From the NCBI RefSeq assembly GCF_008014345.1, contig NZ_VPFL01000002.1, positions 62,001-126,000 on the forward strand: a stretch of DNA of 64,000 nt, in the 5' to 3' direction. This document shows, piece by piece, positions 8,622-17,381 of this stretch; within the stretch, counting starts at the first letter, position 1; every line of letters starts with the position of its first letter. This DNA is from Pelomicrobium methylotrophicum. Its GTDB lineage: Bacteria; Pseudomonadota; Gammaproteobacteria; Burkholderiales; UBA6910. Made by a program: the position numbers and the translations under genes. The notes beneath the pieces are model-generated. The model saw only the letters and a list, made by a program, of their open reading frames with translations, ran no database searches and had not been told where the DNA came from.

Positions 8622-9617
8622 ATGAAGCTCATGCACCGCCTGCTGGGCCTCTTTGCGGCCGGCATCCTGGCCGCGGGCCCCGCCGCCGCCCAGGAAATCA
8701 AAATCTCCCACCAGTTCAAGGCGGAAACGGACGGCCGTGACCGGGCGGCCCGGCTGTTCGTCAAGGAAGTCAACAAGCGCGACCCCAGCATCAAGTTCCG
8801 CATCTATCCCGGCCAGTCGCTCGGCATCAAGCCGGTGGCGCAGCTCGACGCCCTGCAGGCGGGCACGCTGGAGATGGCGGTCTATCCCATGTCCTACGCC
8901 GTGGGCAAGATCCCCGAGTTCTCCATCTTCATCATGCCGGGCGTGATCAACAACCTGGACCAGGCGATGAAGCTGAAGGGCACCAAGTTCCACGAGCTGG
9001 TGCAGAAGATCGCCGAAGACAACGGCGTGCACATCGTGACCTGGTGGTGGACGCCGGGCGGCTTCGCCACCAAGAGCCGGGAGATCACCGGCCCAGAGAG
9101 CGTGAAGGGTTTGTCCATGCGCGCGGCTGACCCCACCTTCGAGGCCATGCTCAAGGCTGCCGGCGCCTCGGTGACCGCCATGGCATCCACCGAGATCTAC
9201 CCGGCCCTGCAGTCGGGCGTGCTAGACGGGGCGCTGACCTCGGCCGAGAGCTTCGTCAGCATGCGGCTCTACGAGCAGACCAAGCACGCCACCGTGGGAG
9301 GCGAGTACAACCTATGGATGCTGATGCAGCCGCTGCTCATGTCGAAGAAGGCGTGGGATGCCTTGACCCCCGCTCAGAAGAAGGCGTTCCAAGAAGCGGC
9401 TGACATCTCCGACGAATTCTTCCTGAAGCTGCAGCGCGAGGCCACCGACAAAATGGCGGAGACCTTCAGCAAGGCGGGCGCCAAGGTGCGCCAGATGACC
9501 AAGGCCGAGTACGACGCCTGGGTGGAGCTGGCCAAGAAAACCTCGTGGGTCGAATATCAACAGAAAGCCCCCCGCGGCAAGGAGCTGCTGCAGCTCGCCA
9601 TCGACGCCACCAAGTAA
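8622..9617 (+). CDS. TRAP transporter solute-binding protein (DctP family), set 2
   Basis: This 331-aa binding protein has a signal peptide ending GPAAA before QEIKISHQFK. The DctP pattern is present: LSMRAADPTFEAMLKAAGAS, EIYPALQSGVLDGALTSAES. It is clearly divergent from the set 1 protein, for example KISHQFKAETDG instead of KFGHVGEPGS, so it probably binds a different acid. A GGAGGAAG ribosome-binding site lies just upstream. A strong hairpin terminator separates it from its membrane subunits. Confidence 0.92.
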   Translation: MKLMHRLLGLFAAGILAAGPAAAQEIKISHQFKAETDGRDRAARLFVKEVNKRDPSIKFRIYPGQSLGIKPVAQLDALQAGTLEMAVYPMSYAVGKIPEFSIFIMPGVINNLDQAMKLKGTKFHELVQKIAEDNGVHIVTWWWTPGGFATKSREITGPESVKGLSMRAADPTFEAMLKAAGASVTAMASTEIYPALQSGVLDGALTSAESFVSMRLYEQTKHATVGGEYNLWMLMQPLLMSKKAWDALTPAQKKAFQEAADISDEFFLKLQREATDKMAETFSKAGAKVRQMTKAEYDAWVELAKKTSWVEYQQKAPRGKELLQLAIDATK

Positions 9618-9630
9618 GCATGCTATCCAG

Positions 9631-9664
9631 CCGGGCGGGAGCGAACCCCGCCCGGTCTTTTTTT
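9631..9664 (+). terminator. Intrinsic terminator (attenuator) between dctP and dctQ of set 2
   Basis: CCGGGCGGG pairs perfectly with CCCGCCCGG across a 7-nt loop (9631-9655) and is followed by a T-rich run (TCTTTTTTT). Placed between the binding protein and membrane subunits of one transporter, it would give more binding protein than permease by partial read-through. Confidence 0.85.
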
Positions 9665-9674
9665 GGGGTCTTCC

Positions 9675-10175
9675 ATGCGCGCCTTCATCCGCTTTGCCGA
9701 TGCGATCTCGGTCGCCTGTGCCGTGATCGCCTCGGTGATGCTGTTCGCGGCGGTGCTCATCGTGTGCTGGATGGTGCTGTATCGGGCGCTGGGCCACTCC
9801 ACCTTCTGGGAGCTGGAGACCGCGGTCTACCTCATGGTGGCGTCGGTTTTTCTGGGCTCGCCCTATTGCCTTAAGACCAACGGGCACGTATCGGTGGACC
9901 TGCTGGCCCATTATCTGCCGCGGCGGGGCAGCGACATCCTGGCCATTTTCATTGGGGTGGTGGGATTCGTGGTCTGTGGCTATCTCACCTACGTCGGTGC
10001 CGAGCTCATGCTCAAATCGCTGCACGAAGGCGAGACCACCGGCAGTCTCTGGAATCCGCCCAAGTGGCCCCTGTACCTCACCATGCCGCTGGGCCTCGGC
10101 CTGACCGCGTTGCAGTACATCGCCGAGATCTTGCGGGCGACGCTGGATCTCAAGTCCGCTCAGGAGGGCGCATGA
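9675..10175 (+). CDS. TRAP transporter small permease (DctQ family), set 2
   Basis: This 166-aa protein has four membrane segments and the family features FWELETAVYLMVASVFLGSPYCLKTNGHV split across helix 2. The ATG at 9675 is preferred over a TTG four codons earlier, which would sit in the terminator tail. It overlaps the large permease start by 4 nt (ATGA). Confidence 0.9.
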   Translation: MRAFIRFADAISVACAVIASVMLFAAVLIVCWMVLYRALGHSTFWELETAVYLMVASVFLGSPYCLKTNGHVSVDLLAHYLPRRGSDILAIFIGVVGFVVCGYLTYVGAELMLKSLHEGETTGSLWNPPKWPLYLTMPLGLGLTALQYIAEILRATLDLKSAQEGA

Positions 10176-11494
10176 GCGAAACCCAGATCGGGCTCGTGCT
10201 CCTCGTCGTCACGCTGATGGTGCTCTTCTCGGGCATTCCCATTGCATGGGGGCTGACCCTGGTTTCCGTCAGCTTTCTGCTCGTCTTCGAAGGGCCCACG
10301 GCGCTGAACGTGGTGGGCATCACCATCATGGACGAGCTGAGCTCGTTCGCCCTGCTCACCATCCCGCTTTTCGTGCTGCTGGGGGCGGCGATCGGCGTCT
10401 CGGCGGCCGGCCGCGACATCTACGAGTCCCTGTATCGGTGGCTGGTACGGGTGCCGGGGGGGCTGGTCATCGCCAACATCTTCGCCTGCGGCATCTTCTC
10501 GGCGATCTGCGGCTCTTCGCCCGCCACGGCGGCGGCCATCGGCAAGGTGGGGGTCCCGGAGATGCTCAAGCGCGGCATCCCCCCCGGGCTTGCCACCGGC
10601 GCGATCTGCGCCGGTGGCACGCTGGGCATCCTCATTCCGCCCTCCATCACCATGATCCTGTACGGCTTGGCGACGGAGACTTCCATCGGGCGCCTGTTCC
10701 TGGCCGGCGTGGGCCCGGGCATCCTGCTGGTGGTGCTGTTTGCCCTGTACGCGTGGATCGTGACCCTGATCGGCCACCGCCGCAACCCGCAAACCATTCC
10801 CGAGGAGCACTACACGCTGGCGGAAAAAATGAAGGGCATCGAAAAGGTGGCGCCCTTCATCGCCATCATCGTCGCCATCGCCTACATGATGTACGGCGGC
10901 ATCGCCACCCCGTCCGAGATCGCCGCCGTCTCGGCGGCGCTCGCCCTGGCCCTGGTAATGGTCATCTACAAGGCCTGGCATCTTCGGGACCTGTGGCACA
11001 TTTTCCGGGACACGGTGCGCGAGTCCACGATGATCCTCATGATCATCGGCGCCGCGGCTTTGTTTTCCTACATGATGTCGCTCCTCTACATCACCCAGAC
11101 CGCCGCCGAGGCCATGGTGAACCTGGAGCTCAACCGCTGGGTGCTGATGGCGCTCATCAACGTGTTCATGCTGGTGGCCGGCTGCTTCCTGCCGCCGGTG
11201 GCCATCATCCTCATGCTGATGCCCATCCTCACGCCGGTGCTGGAAGCGAACGGTTTCGACCTCATCTGGTTCGCGGTGATCCTCACCATCAACATGGAGG
11301 TGGGGCTCATCACGCCGCCGGTGGGACTCAACCTCTACGTGCTGAAAGGCGTCGCGCCCCAGGTGCCGCTGCCGACCGTGCTGCTGGGCTCGCTGCCTTT
11401 CGTGCTCATCATGCTTTTTGCGATCGTGCTCATTTGCATCTTCCCCGAGATCGCGCTCTGGCTGCCGGACACGCTGATGGGGCCGGGACGCTGA
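10172..11494 (+). CDS. TRAP transporter large permease (DctM family), set 2
   Basis: This 440-aa protein has about 12 membrane segments. DctM motifs are CGIFSAICGSSPATAAAIGKVG, GILIPPSITMILYGLATETS and INMEVGLITPPVGLNLYV (each continuous in the protein). It starts inside the dctQ stop. The malonate decarboxylase-like gene begins 41 bp downstream, so this transporter is the best candidate for uptake of malonate or a related diacid. That assignment is inference from position. Confidence 0.92.
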   Translation: MSETQIGLVLLVVTLMVLFSGIPIAWGLTLVSVSFLLVFEGPTALNVVGITIMDELSSFALLTIPLFVLLGAAIGVSAAGRDIYESLYRWLVRVPGGLVIANIFACGIFSAICGSSPATAAAIGKVGVPEMLKRGIPPGLATGAICAGGTLGILIPPSITMILYGLATETSIGRLFLAGVGPGILLVVLFALYAWIVTLIGHRRNPQTIPEEHYTLAEKMKGIEKVAPFIAIIVAIAYMMYGGIATPSEIAAVSAALALALVMVIYKAWHLRDLWHIFRDTVRESTMILMIIGAAALFSYMMSLLYITQTAAEAMVNLELNRWVLMALINVFMLVAGCFLPPVAIILMLMPILTPVLEANGFDLIWFAVILTINMEVGLITPPVGLNLYVLKGVAPQVPLPTVLLGSLPFVLIMLFAIVLICIFPEIALWLPDTLMGPGR

Positions 11495-11535
11495 ACATCG
11501 AAGCGCCCCCTGGCGGCCAGGGCGGCCATGTCTGC

Positions 11536-12855
11536 ATGAATGCCATCGCTTTCTCCCAACTGTCGGCCCGCAGCCGCGTGGACGCCTTGGCGGACACGGG
11601 CAGCTTCGCGCCGCTGCCGGGCAGCGATGCGTCGCTGCTGGTGGGCCCCGCGTGCGTGGGAGGCGAGCCGGTGGTAGTGGCGGCTTCCGATCCCAGCGAC
11701 GCCGGGGGTTCCCTCGGTGTGCGCGAATCCGAGCGGCTCCTGGCGGCCTGCCAGCTTTGTCAGCAGGAGGGCTGGCCCTTCGTGCTGGTCATCGACTCGG
11801 CTGGGGCGCGCCTCACCGAAGGGCTTGAGGCCCTCGCCGCGTTTCGCCGCTTGTATCGCGGCGTGCTGGAACTGGTGTCGGGCGGCGGACGCCTCCTCGC
11901 CTTGCTTCCGCGCCATGCCTTCGGCGGTGCCAGCATGCTGGCTTTCGCCTGCGAGCGGCGGATCTACTGCGAGCGCACGCTGCTCGCCATGTCGGGTCCG
12001 GCCATCATCGAGGCGCTGGGAGGGCGGGATCAGTTGGACGCCCGGGACCGGGACGCCGTGCGAGGGCTTCTGGGCGGTCGCGCCCGGTGCCGCCACGGAG
12101 GCGAGGAGCGTCTGGTGGCCGATTCCGTCGACGCCTTCCGGGCGGCAACGCTCCGGTGGCTGGGCGAGGTCGAGGAACGGGGGCCGACGCCCCTCTCCGC
12201 TCGCCACGCCGCCCTCAAGGCACGGCTCGTCGCCGCCGGGGTCGGGCTCGTCCCGCCGTCCCCGGCCGATCCGGTGCCGGAGGAAATGGCAAAGCAACTC
12301 GGCGTCTTGTTTCCCCGGGGATACCGAGCCGGGTTTCGCGACGGCGTTCTCTGGGGCACAGCGACGACCGAGGCCGGCGCTGTCGGCGTCCTGGGGCTAT
12401 GGGGTGGTCGCCCGGTCGGAGCCCAAGGGGCATGGCTGCTGGCGGAGGGTGCCCTCGCCTTCAGCCAGGAGTATCCGGGCCTTCCCATCGTCGTGCTCAT
12501 GGACGCCCCAGGCCACGCCGCCCGGGGCCTCGACGAACGGGTGATCCTGTCGGCGTACTTGGTGCACCTGGCGCAGGTGCTGCATCATATTAAGTCGCGT
12601 TGCCCGCTCACCCTGCTCGTGACGGGCGCGGCGGCGGGCGGGATCTACGTCAGTCTCGCTTGCCCGGCGCAGCGGGTCTGGGCGCTGCCGCAGGCTTCCG
12701 TCATGGAGCTGCCTCCGGCTGCCGTTGCCCAGGTGCTGGGCTCAGCCGAAGGGGAGGATCGCAGTCCCGAGCGGCTGCTCGCCCTGGGCGTCGTGGACCG
12801 CGTCCTCTCGGCCGAGGCGTTCGCAGCCGCCGGCAGGTTTATTTTCGATCCGTGA
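11536..12855 (+). CDS. Fused malonate decarboxylase beta-gamma protein (MdcD-MdcE type)
   Basis: This 439-aa protein joins two carboxyltransferase-type (crotonase fold) halves. The N-terminal half (about 1-200) resembles MdcD: SARSRVDALADTGSF, then MSGPAIIEALGGRDQLDARD. The C-terminal half (about 230-439) resembles MdcE: LPIVVLMDAPGHAARG, then VTGAAAGGIYVSLAC. In the known biotin-independent enzyme these subunits decarboxylate malonyl bound to the ACP MdcC after transfer by MdcA. Neither gene is in this window. Instead matB follows after 7 bp, which would supply malonyl-CoA. The fusion may therefore decarboxylate malonyl-CoA, or mdcA/mdcC lie elsewhere. An upstream ATG at 11528 ends after three codons, so 11536 is the start. 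Confidence 0.8.
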   Translation: MNAIAFSQLSARSRVDALADTGSFAPLPGSDASLLVGPACVGGEPVVVAASDPSDAGGSLGVRESERLLAACQLCQQEGWPFVLVIDSAGARLTEGLEALAAFRRLYRGVLELVSGGGRLLALLPRHAFGGASMLAFACERRIYCERTLLAMSGPAIIEALGGRDQLDARDRDAVRGLLGGRARCRHGGEERLVADSVDAFRAATLRWLGEVEERGPTPLSARHAALKARLVAAGVGLVPPSPADPVPEEMAKQLGVLFPRGYRAGFRDGVLWGTATTEAGAVGVLGLWGGRPVGAQGAWLLAEGALAFSQEYPGLPIVVLMDAPGHAARGLDERVILSAYLVHLAQVLHHIKSRCPLTLLVTGAAAGGIYVSLACPAQRVWALPQASVMELPPAAVAQVLGSAEGEDRSPERLLALGVVDRVLSAEAFAAAGRFIFDP

Positions 12856-12862
12856 ACTTCCC

Positions 12863-14377
12863 ATGAATGCCAATCTTTACAGCCTCATCGCCGGCTGCTT
12901 TCCACCGTCGGCCGCGACCCCGGTGCTGATCGACGAAGACGGTGCGACCTACACCTACGAAGACCTGGAGCGGGAGACCGCTCGTCTTGCACAAATGCTG
13001 GTGAGCCTGGGACTTGAGAAGGGGGACCGGGTCGCCGCCCAGGTGGAGAAATCGCCCCAAGCGCTGTTTCTGTACCTGGCCACGGTGCGCGCCGGCATGG
13101 TGTACCTGCCCCTCAACACCGCGTATCAGCACGACGAGATCGACTACTTCTTCAGCGACGCGCAGCCCGCCCTGGTCGTATGCCGGCCGCAGGCGCTGTC
13201 GTGGATCAAACCCCTGGCCGAGCGGGCGGGGGCCCGCCACGTGCTGACGCTGGACGAGCGCGGCGGGGGGACGCTGGCCGAAGCGGCCGCCGCCCAGGCC
13301 GCCCGCTTCGAGACGGTCGAGGTCGAGGAAGACGATCTGGCCTGCATCATCTACACCTCGGGCACCACGGGCCGCTCCAAGGGCGCGATGTTGTCCCACC
13401 GCAACCTCTCGTCCAACGGACTCACGCTGCGCGACTGCTGGCGCTTCTCGAGCGACGACGTGCTGATTCATGCCCTGCCGCTGTTCCACGTGCACGGCCT
13501 GTTTGTGGCGGTGCACTGCGCGCTTTTGTCGGGCGCCCGCATGCTGTTCCACCGCAAGTTCGACGCCCGGGCAATCCTTGGCGATTTTTCCCGCGCCACC
13601 GTGCTCATGGGCGTGCCCACGTTCTATACCCGGCTCCTCCACGAGCCGGCCCTCACCCGGGAAGCGTGCCGGGGCATGCGGCTGTTCGTCTCGGGCTCGG
13701 CGCCGCTCCTCGCCGAGACCCACCAGGCCTTCGGCGAGCGCACGGGCCATTCGATCCTCGAGCGCTACGGCATGTCGGAGGCGGGCATGATGACCTCCAA
13801 CCCCTACGACGGCGAGCGGCGCCCGGGCACGGTGGGCTTTCCGCTGCCCGGCATCGCCGTGCGCGTCGCCGATGAGCAGGATCGGCCGCTCCCGGCGGGC
13901 AGCATCGGCGCCATCCAGGTGAAGGGGCCCAACGTTTTCCTGGGCTACTGGCGCATGCCGGAAAAGACTCGCGAGGAGTTCACCGCAGACGGATTCTTTC
14001 GCACCGGCGACCTGGGCGTTTTCAGCAGCGACGGCTACCTCTCCATCGTCGGGCGCGCCAAGGACTTGGTGATCACGGGCGGCTACAACGTGTATCCGAA
14101 GGAGATCGAGCTCGCCATCGACCAAATTCCAGGCGTGTTGGAGTCCGCGGTCATCGGTGTTCCTCACCCGGACTTCGGAGAAGCAGTCACCGCCGTGGTG
14201 GTGAGGGATCAAGCGGGGGCCGGTTTGACCGAAGAAGCGATCATCCGCCACCTCAAGGGCCAGCTCGCCGGCTACAAGGTGCCCAAGCGCGTGCACTTCG
14301 TGGGGGAGCTGCCCCGCAACACCATGGGCAAAGTCCAGAAGAACGTGTTACGGGAGAAGTTCTCGAAGGCTTCTTGA
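12863..14377 (+). CDS. matB: Malonyl-CoA synthetase (MatB-type acyl-CoA ligase)
   Basis: This 504-aa ANL-superfamily ligase has the phosphate loop YTSGTTGRSKG near residue 163, ERYGMSEAGM near 305, and the C-terminal motif PRNTMGKVQKN, in which Lys490 should be the catalytic lysine that is often acetylated. Length and motifs match MatB, which makes malonyl-CoA from malonate, ATP and CoA. It begins 7 bp after the decarboxylase-like gene. Its last 18 codons and the sequence after them are repeated 258 bp downstream. Another short dicarboxylate such as methylmalonate is possible. Confidence 0.87.
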   Translation: MNANLYSLIAGCFPPSAATPVLIDEDGATYTYEDLERETARLAQMLVSLGLEKGDRVAAQVEKSPQALFLYLATVRAGMVYLPLNTAYQHDEIDYFFSDAQPALVVCRPQALSWIKPLAERAGARHVLTLDERGGGTLAEAAAAQAARFETVEVEEDDLACIIYTSGTTGRSKGAMLSHRNLSSNGLTLRDCWRFSSDDVLIHALPLFHVHGLFVAVHCALLSGARMLFHRKFDARAILGDFSRATVLMGVPTFYTRLLHEPALTREACRGMRLFVSGSAPLLAETHQAFGERTGHSILERYGMSEAGMMTSNPYDGERRPGTVGFPLPGIAVRVADEQDRPLPAGSIGAIQVKGPNVFLGYWRMPEKTREEFTADGFFRTGDLGVFSSDGYLSIVGRAKDLVITGGYNVYPKEIELAIDQIPGVLESAVIGVPHPDFGEAVTAVVVRDQAGAGLTEEAIIRHLKGQLAGYKVPKRVHFVGELPRNTMGKVQKNVLREKFSKAS

Positions 14378-14796
14378 GGCGGGGCAGCTTTGCGGCCTGT
14401 CGCCCGGCTCTCGGAGGGCGAAGCCGTGGAGCGGAGACGGGCGCGAGGAGCGGCAGGAGGCTGGGGTGTTCCGGGCGCCTTCGGCCGTGCCCGCTCCCAA
14501 GCTGCGCTCTTCCGTGGCCCGGCCGATCCCCCGCTCCCACCGCTACGCGGCTTCCGTGTCGCGGCCGCGCCCCTTCACCCCATGGGCAAAGTCCAGAAGA
14601 ACGTGTTACGGGAGAAGTTCTCGAAGGCTTCTTGAGGCGGGGCAGCTTTGCGGCCTGTCGCCCGGCTCTCGGAGGGCGAAGCCGTGGAGCGGAGACGGGC
14701 GCGGGGAGCGGCAGGAGGCTGGGGTGTTCCGGGCGCCTTCGGCCGTGCCCGCTCCCAAGCTACGCTCTTCCGTGGCCCGGCCGATCCCCCGCTCCC
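14322..14796. repeat. Tandem direct repeat duplicating the matB 3' end (2 x 217 bp)
   Basis: 14322-14538 recurs at 14580-14796 with only about two differences seen by eye (14454 a/g region and 14503 g/a region). The unit holds the last 18 codons of matB with the stop, then GC-rich non-coding sequence; 41 bp separate the copies. Apart from these repeats no gene is seen between 14378 and 14805. Near-identity implies a recent duplication. Confidence 0.9.
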
Positions 14797-14805
14797 CTAC
14801 GCGGC

Positions 14806-15603
14806 TTACTCGAACAAGTTGCCCAGCATCTTGGTCGCCAGCGCATAGAGCAACACGGCGAAGATCCGCCGCAACAGGATGACCGGCATTCGATGGGCTG
14901 CATGCGCCCCCCACGGGGCGGTGAGCATGCTGGCGACCACCAGCCCGGCGAGGGCCGGGAGGTGGACGAAGCCGAGACTCAGCCGGGGCAGCCCCTCGCT
15001 GCCCAGTCCGATGAGCGCGTAGCCCACCGTGCCCGCGGCGGCGATGGGAAAGCCCAGGGCCGATGACGTTCCGATGGCCGTCAGCAGCGGCACGTTGCAA
15101 AAGGTGAGAAACGGGATGGTCAGCACCGCGCCGCCCGCTGCGACCAGGCTCGAGACGCCGCCGATCACGCCGCCTGCCGTCAGCAGGACAGGCCAATCCG
15201 GGAGCTGCCGCGTCGGCTTTGGCTTGATGCCGAGCAGCAACTGGGTGGCCGCCAGGTAAACGAATCCGGCGAAGAAGATCGTCAGCGGGCGTGTCGACAG
15301 CGCGCCGGCGAGCAGCACTCCCGAGAGCGTTCCCGCCAGAATCCCCGGCGCCATGGCGCGGACGATGGTCCAGTCCACCGACCTGCGGGCATGATGGGCG
15401 CGCACGCTGGAGATCGAGGTGAACAGGATGCTGGCCATGGCGGTGCCGAGGGCGAGATGCAGCACGTGCTCGGCTGGGAAGCCCTGGGCCTGGAACAGGA
15501 ACACCAGAATGGGGACCATCGTCATGCCGCCGCCGATGCCCAGCATGCCGGCAAAGAAGCCGACGAAGCCGCCGAGCGCCAGGTACGCGAGCCACCATTC
15601 CAT
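14806..15603 (-). CDS. TauE/SafE-family membrane permease
   Basis: This 265-aa protein has eight predicted membrane segments and the duplicated family motif: GMLGIGGGMTMVPILVFLF near the N-terminus and VAAGGAVLTIPFLTF in the second half. Members export or import sulfite, sulfoacetate or other organosulfur and C2-C3 anions. The gene faces the catabolic run and ends just after the matB repeat. No ligand can be assigned. Confidence 0.9.
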   Translation of the reverse strand: MEWWLAYLALGGFVGFFAGMLGIGGGMTMVPILVFLFQAQGFPAEHVLHLALGTAMASILFTSISSVRAHHARRSVDWTIVRAMAPGILAGTLSGVLLAGALSTRPLTIFFAGFVYLAATQLLLGIKPKPTRQLPDWPVLLTAGGVIGGVSSLVAAGGAVLTIPFLTFCNVPLLTAIGTSSALGFPIAAAGTVGYALIGLGSEGLPRLSLGFVHLPALAGLVVASMLTAPWGAHAAHRMPVILLRRIFAVLLYALATKMLGNLFE

Positions 15604-15784
15604 GGCGAAAGGGTGCCGTACTACTTTAGCCGCGAAAGCGCAAGGCCGCAGCGAAGGACAAAGAGCGCACCGTGGGCAAAGGGAAACGATCCTTCTCTCT
15701 GAAGGGCTTCGCTGGGCACCCTGGAGCTTGAAGGCGGCGACCCGCTCTTTTTTTGCCTGTCCGGCAGCTCGGGCGGCTCGGCGC

Positions 15785-16120
15785 TCACGCTTTGCCTTTC
15801 AGGCGCAGCGCCTCCTCGTCGAACGCGCGGTCGATGGCGTGGACGATCTTTTCCACCATGCGAAAGCCTTCGACGGGCGCGTCGTCTTTCATATAGGCGA
15901 GGCGAAGGGGGCCCAACGCGGCGACCGCCTGTGCGCGGGCAAGGGGGTCCTCGGTCGTCTGAACGCCGCTCCCTTCGAACAGGCGGGCGATGATGGAACC
16001 GGCCACCGGGTCCCGGTGAGCGCCGGTCCGTGCCTTGGCCACCGTTTCTTCGGGCGTTCCGTCCAGCAGACTGTACGGCGTGTGCGTGTCCAGGTAAATC
16101 AGCAGCTCGGCGAAAGTCAT
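15785..16120 (-). CDS. Hypothetical protein (111 aa)
   Basis: I do not recognise the family. The protein is soluble, starts MTFAELLIYLDTHTPYSLLD and has no signal peptide or membrane segment. Its start overlaps the stop of the GST-like gene (TGATG), so the two are translationally coupled. It is the last gene of the EVE-GST-unknown run. Confidence that it is a gene rests on the coupling and on codon-like composition. Confidence 0.6.
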   Translation of the reverse strand: MTFAELLIYLDTHTPYSLLDGTPEETVAKARTGAHRDPVAGSIIARLFEGSGVQTTEDPLARAQAVAALGPLRLAYMKDDAPVEGFRMVEKIVHAIDRAFDEEALRLKGKA

Positions 16121-16800
16121 CAGGAGCGGCTCAGGAGTCCTTCTCGGGGGCTCGCGCCGCATGCCTTCTCGACCCGGTCGATGTAGTACAGCAGATCGAT
16201 CGGCAGCGTGACGCCGTCGAGCAATTGTAGCGGAAAAAGCTGGCATGCGAGGACCAGGTCCGCCGCAGTGAGCGTGCCCGCGGTGAAGTAGCGGCTGCGC
16301 GCCAACTGGGCCGCCAGCCCGCGCAGGTCGGCCACCCGTTCGAGCTGCCGGTAACCTTCGTAGCGGTCGTTCGAGAGCGCTTCGATGCTCATCCCAAAAC
16401 GCTGTTCCACCTCGGCCTTGACGCGCGCCAGCGTCTCGGCGCTCGCGCCGACGTCGGCAAAAGCGGGGAGCACGGCCGCGGTGAGCCGCGCGAGAAGCGG
16501 CGCGCTGCGACCGAGCCAGGCGTGGAGCGCGTCCCACGCTTCCGGCTTGACCAGCCCATCGAAAATAGGGCGTCCACCGAGCCAGCCGTCCAGCCCTTCG
16601 AGCGCCGCCTTCGCGTCGGTGCAGACCCTTTGATCGTCGAGGGTCAGCAGAAGCGGCCCGATCGCCAGCCCCAGCTCAAAGAACAGGGCGTCGTGATCGT
16701 CCGCGAGCGGCACCGCCTTGTGCGGCACGCCCTTGTAGCGCAGCGCGAGCCGCACGCTCTGGGCGGGCATCGACGACCAGGCATGGTAAATCACGGGCAT
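16120..16800 (-). CDS. Glutathione S-transferase-like protein
   Basis: This 226-aa protein has a thioredoxin-like N-terminal part (YHAWSSMPAQSVRLALRYKG) with the SxxxxxRxxLxxKG pattern of GST proteins. A helical C-terminal domain follows, with TLTAADLVLACQLF. The canonical loop with the cis-proline and glutathione contacts is poorly kept (GPLLLTLDD), so catalysis is uncertain. It overlaps the end of the EVE gene by about 10 nt and the next small gene by 1 nt, forming one operon. Confidence 0.75.
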   Translation of the reverse strand: MPVIYHAWSSMPAQSVRLALRYKGVPHKAVPLADDHDALFFELGLAIGPLLLTLDDQRVCTDAKAALEGLDGWLGGRPIFDGLVKPEAWDALHAWLGRSAPLLARLTAAVLPAFADVGASAETLARVKAEVEQRFGMSIEALSNDRYEGYRQLERVADLRGLAAQLARSRYFTAGTLTAADLVLACQLFPLQLLDGVTLPIDLLYYIDRVEKACGASPREGLLSRS

Positions 16801-17282
16801 GGGGAGGCGACCTCACCGCTTAAGCCCAGCAGGCGCTGGGTGATGAATTTCCATTCGCGGGGGTCCACCGGCGTGATCGACAGGCGGTTGCCGGGCCTGA
16901 GCACTTGCATGGAAGCGAGCTCGGGATGCTGCTTGAGCTCCTTGAGCGCCACGAGCCGCGTCTTGCGCACGAGCTTCACCTCCACGTTGAACCAGCGCGG
17001 GTTCTCCGGCGTCGCCTTCGGGTCGTAATAGGGGCTACCTGCGTCGAACTGGGTGGGATCCGGATACGCGGGCGCTGCCACTTCCACGATGCCGACGATG
17101 CCGGGCTCGGGGCAGCTCGAATGATAGAAAAAGGCGCGGTCGCCGACTTGCATGAGATCCCGCATGAAGTTGCGGGCCTGATAATTGCGCACGCCGGTCC
17201 AGGGAGTCGTCCGGCGCGGAGCCGCTTCGAGATCGTCGATGCTGAACTCGCCCGGCTCCGACTTCATGAGCCAATACCGCAC
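16791..17282 (-). CDS. EVE-domain protein (thymocyte nuclear protein 1-like)
   Basis: This 163-aa protein begins with the hallmark MRYWLMKSEPGEFSIDDL. It continues TPWTGVRNYQARNFMRDLM and FYHSSCPEPGIVGIVEV, which cover the whole EVE (PUA-like) fold. Family members bind modified cytosines or RNA, but the cellular role of the stand-alone bacterial version is not settled. It lies just downstream of the 6S RNA and its terminator. Confidence 0.93.
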   Translation of the reverse strand: MRYWLMKSEPGEFSIDDLEAAPRRTTPWTGVRNYQARNFMRDLMQVGDRAFFYHSSCPEPGIVGIVEVAAPAYPDPTQFDAGSPYYDPKATPENPRWFNVEVKLVRKTRLVALKELKQHPELASMQVLRPGNRLSITPVDPREWKFITQRLLGLSGEVASPCP

Positions 17283-17311
17283 GGCCGACTACTCAATGGG
17301 AAGGGATCTTC

Positions 17312-17349
17312 AAAAAACAAAGGAGAGTCTCGGTCGCCCAAAACTCTCC
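17312..17349 (-). terminator. Intrinsic terminator after the 6S RNA
   Basis: Read leftward, GGAGAGT (17349-17343) pairs with ACTCTCC (17328-17322) and is followed by TTTG and six Ts. It would end the zapB-like/zapA/6S transcript. Confidence 0.8.
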
Positions 17350-17381
17350 CTCGCACCGCGGGCGCGTGCCCGCTCTCATAG

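Noticed and set aside
14374-15066. Open frames over the matB repeat and antisense to the TauE gene
   Set aside because: The frame exists because the repeat is GC-rich; the two repeat units simply translate to the same low-complexity peptide twice.
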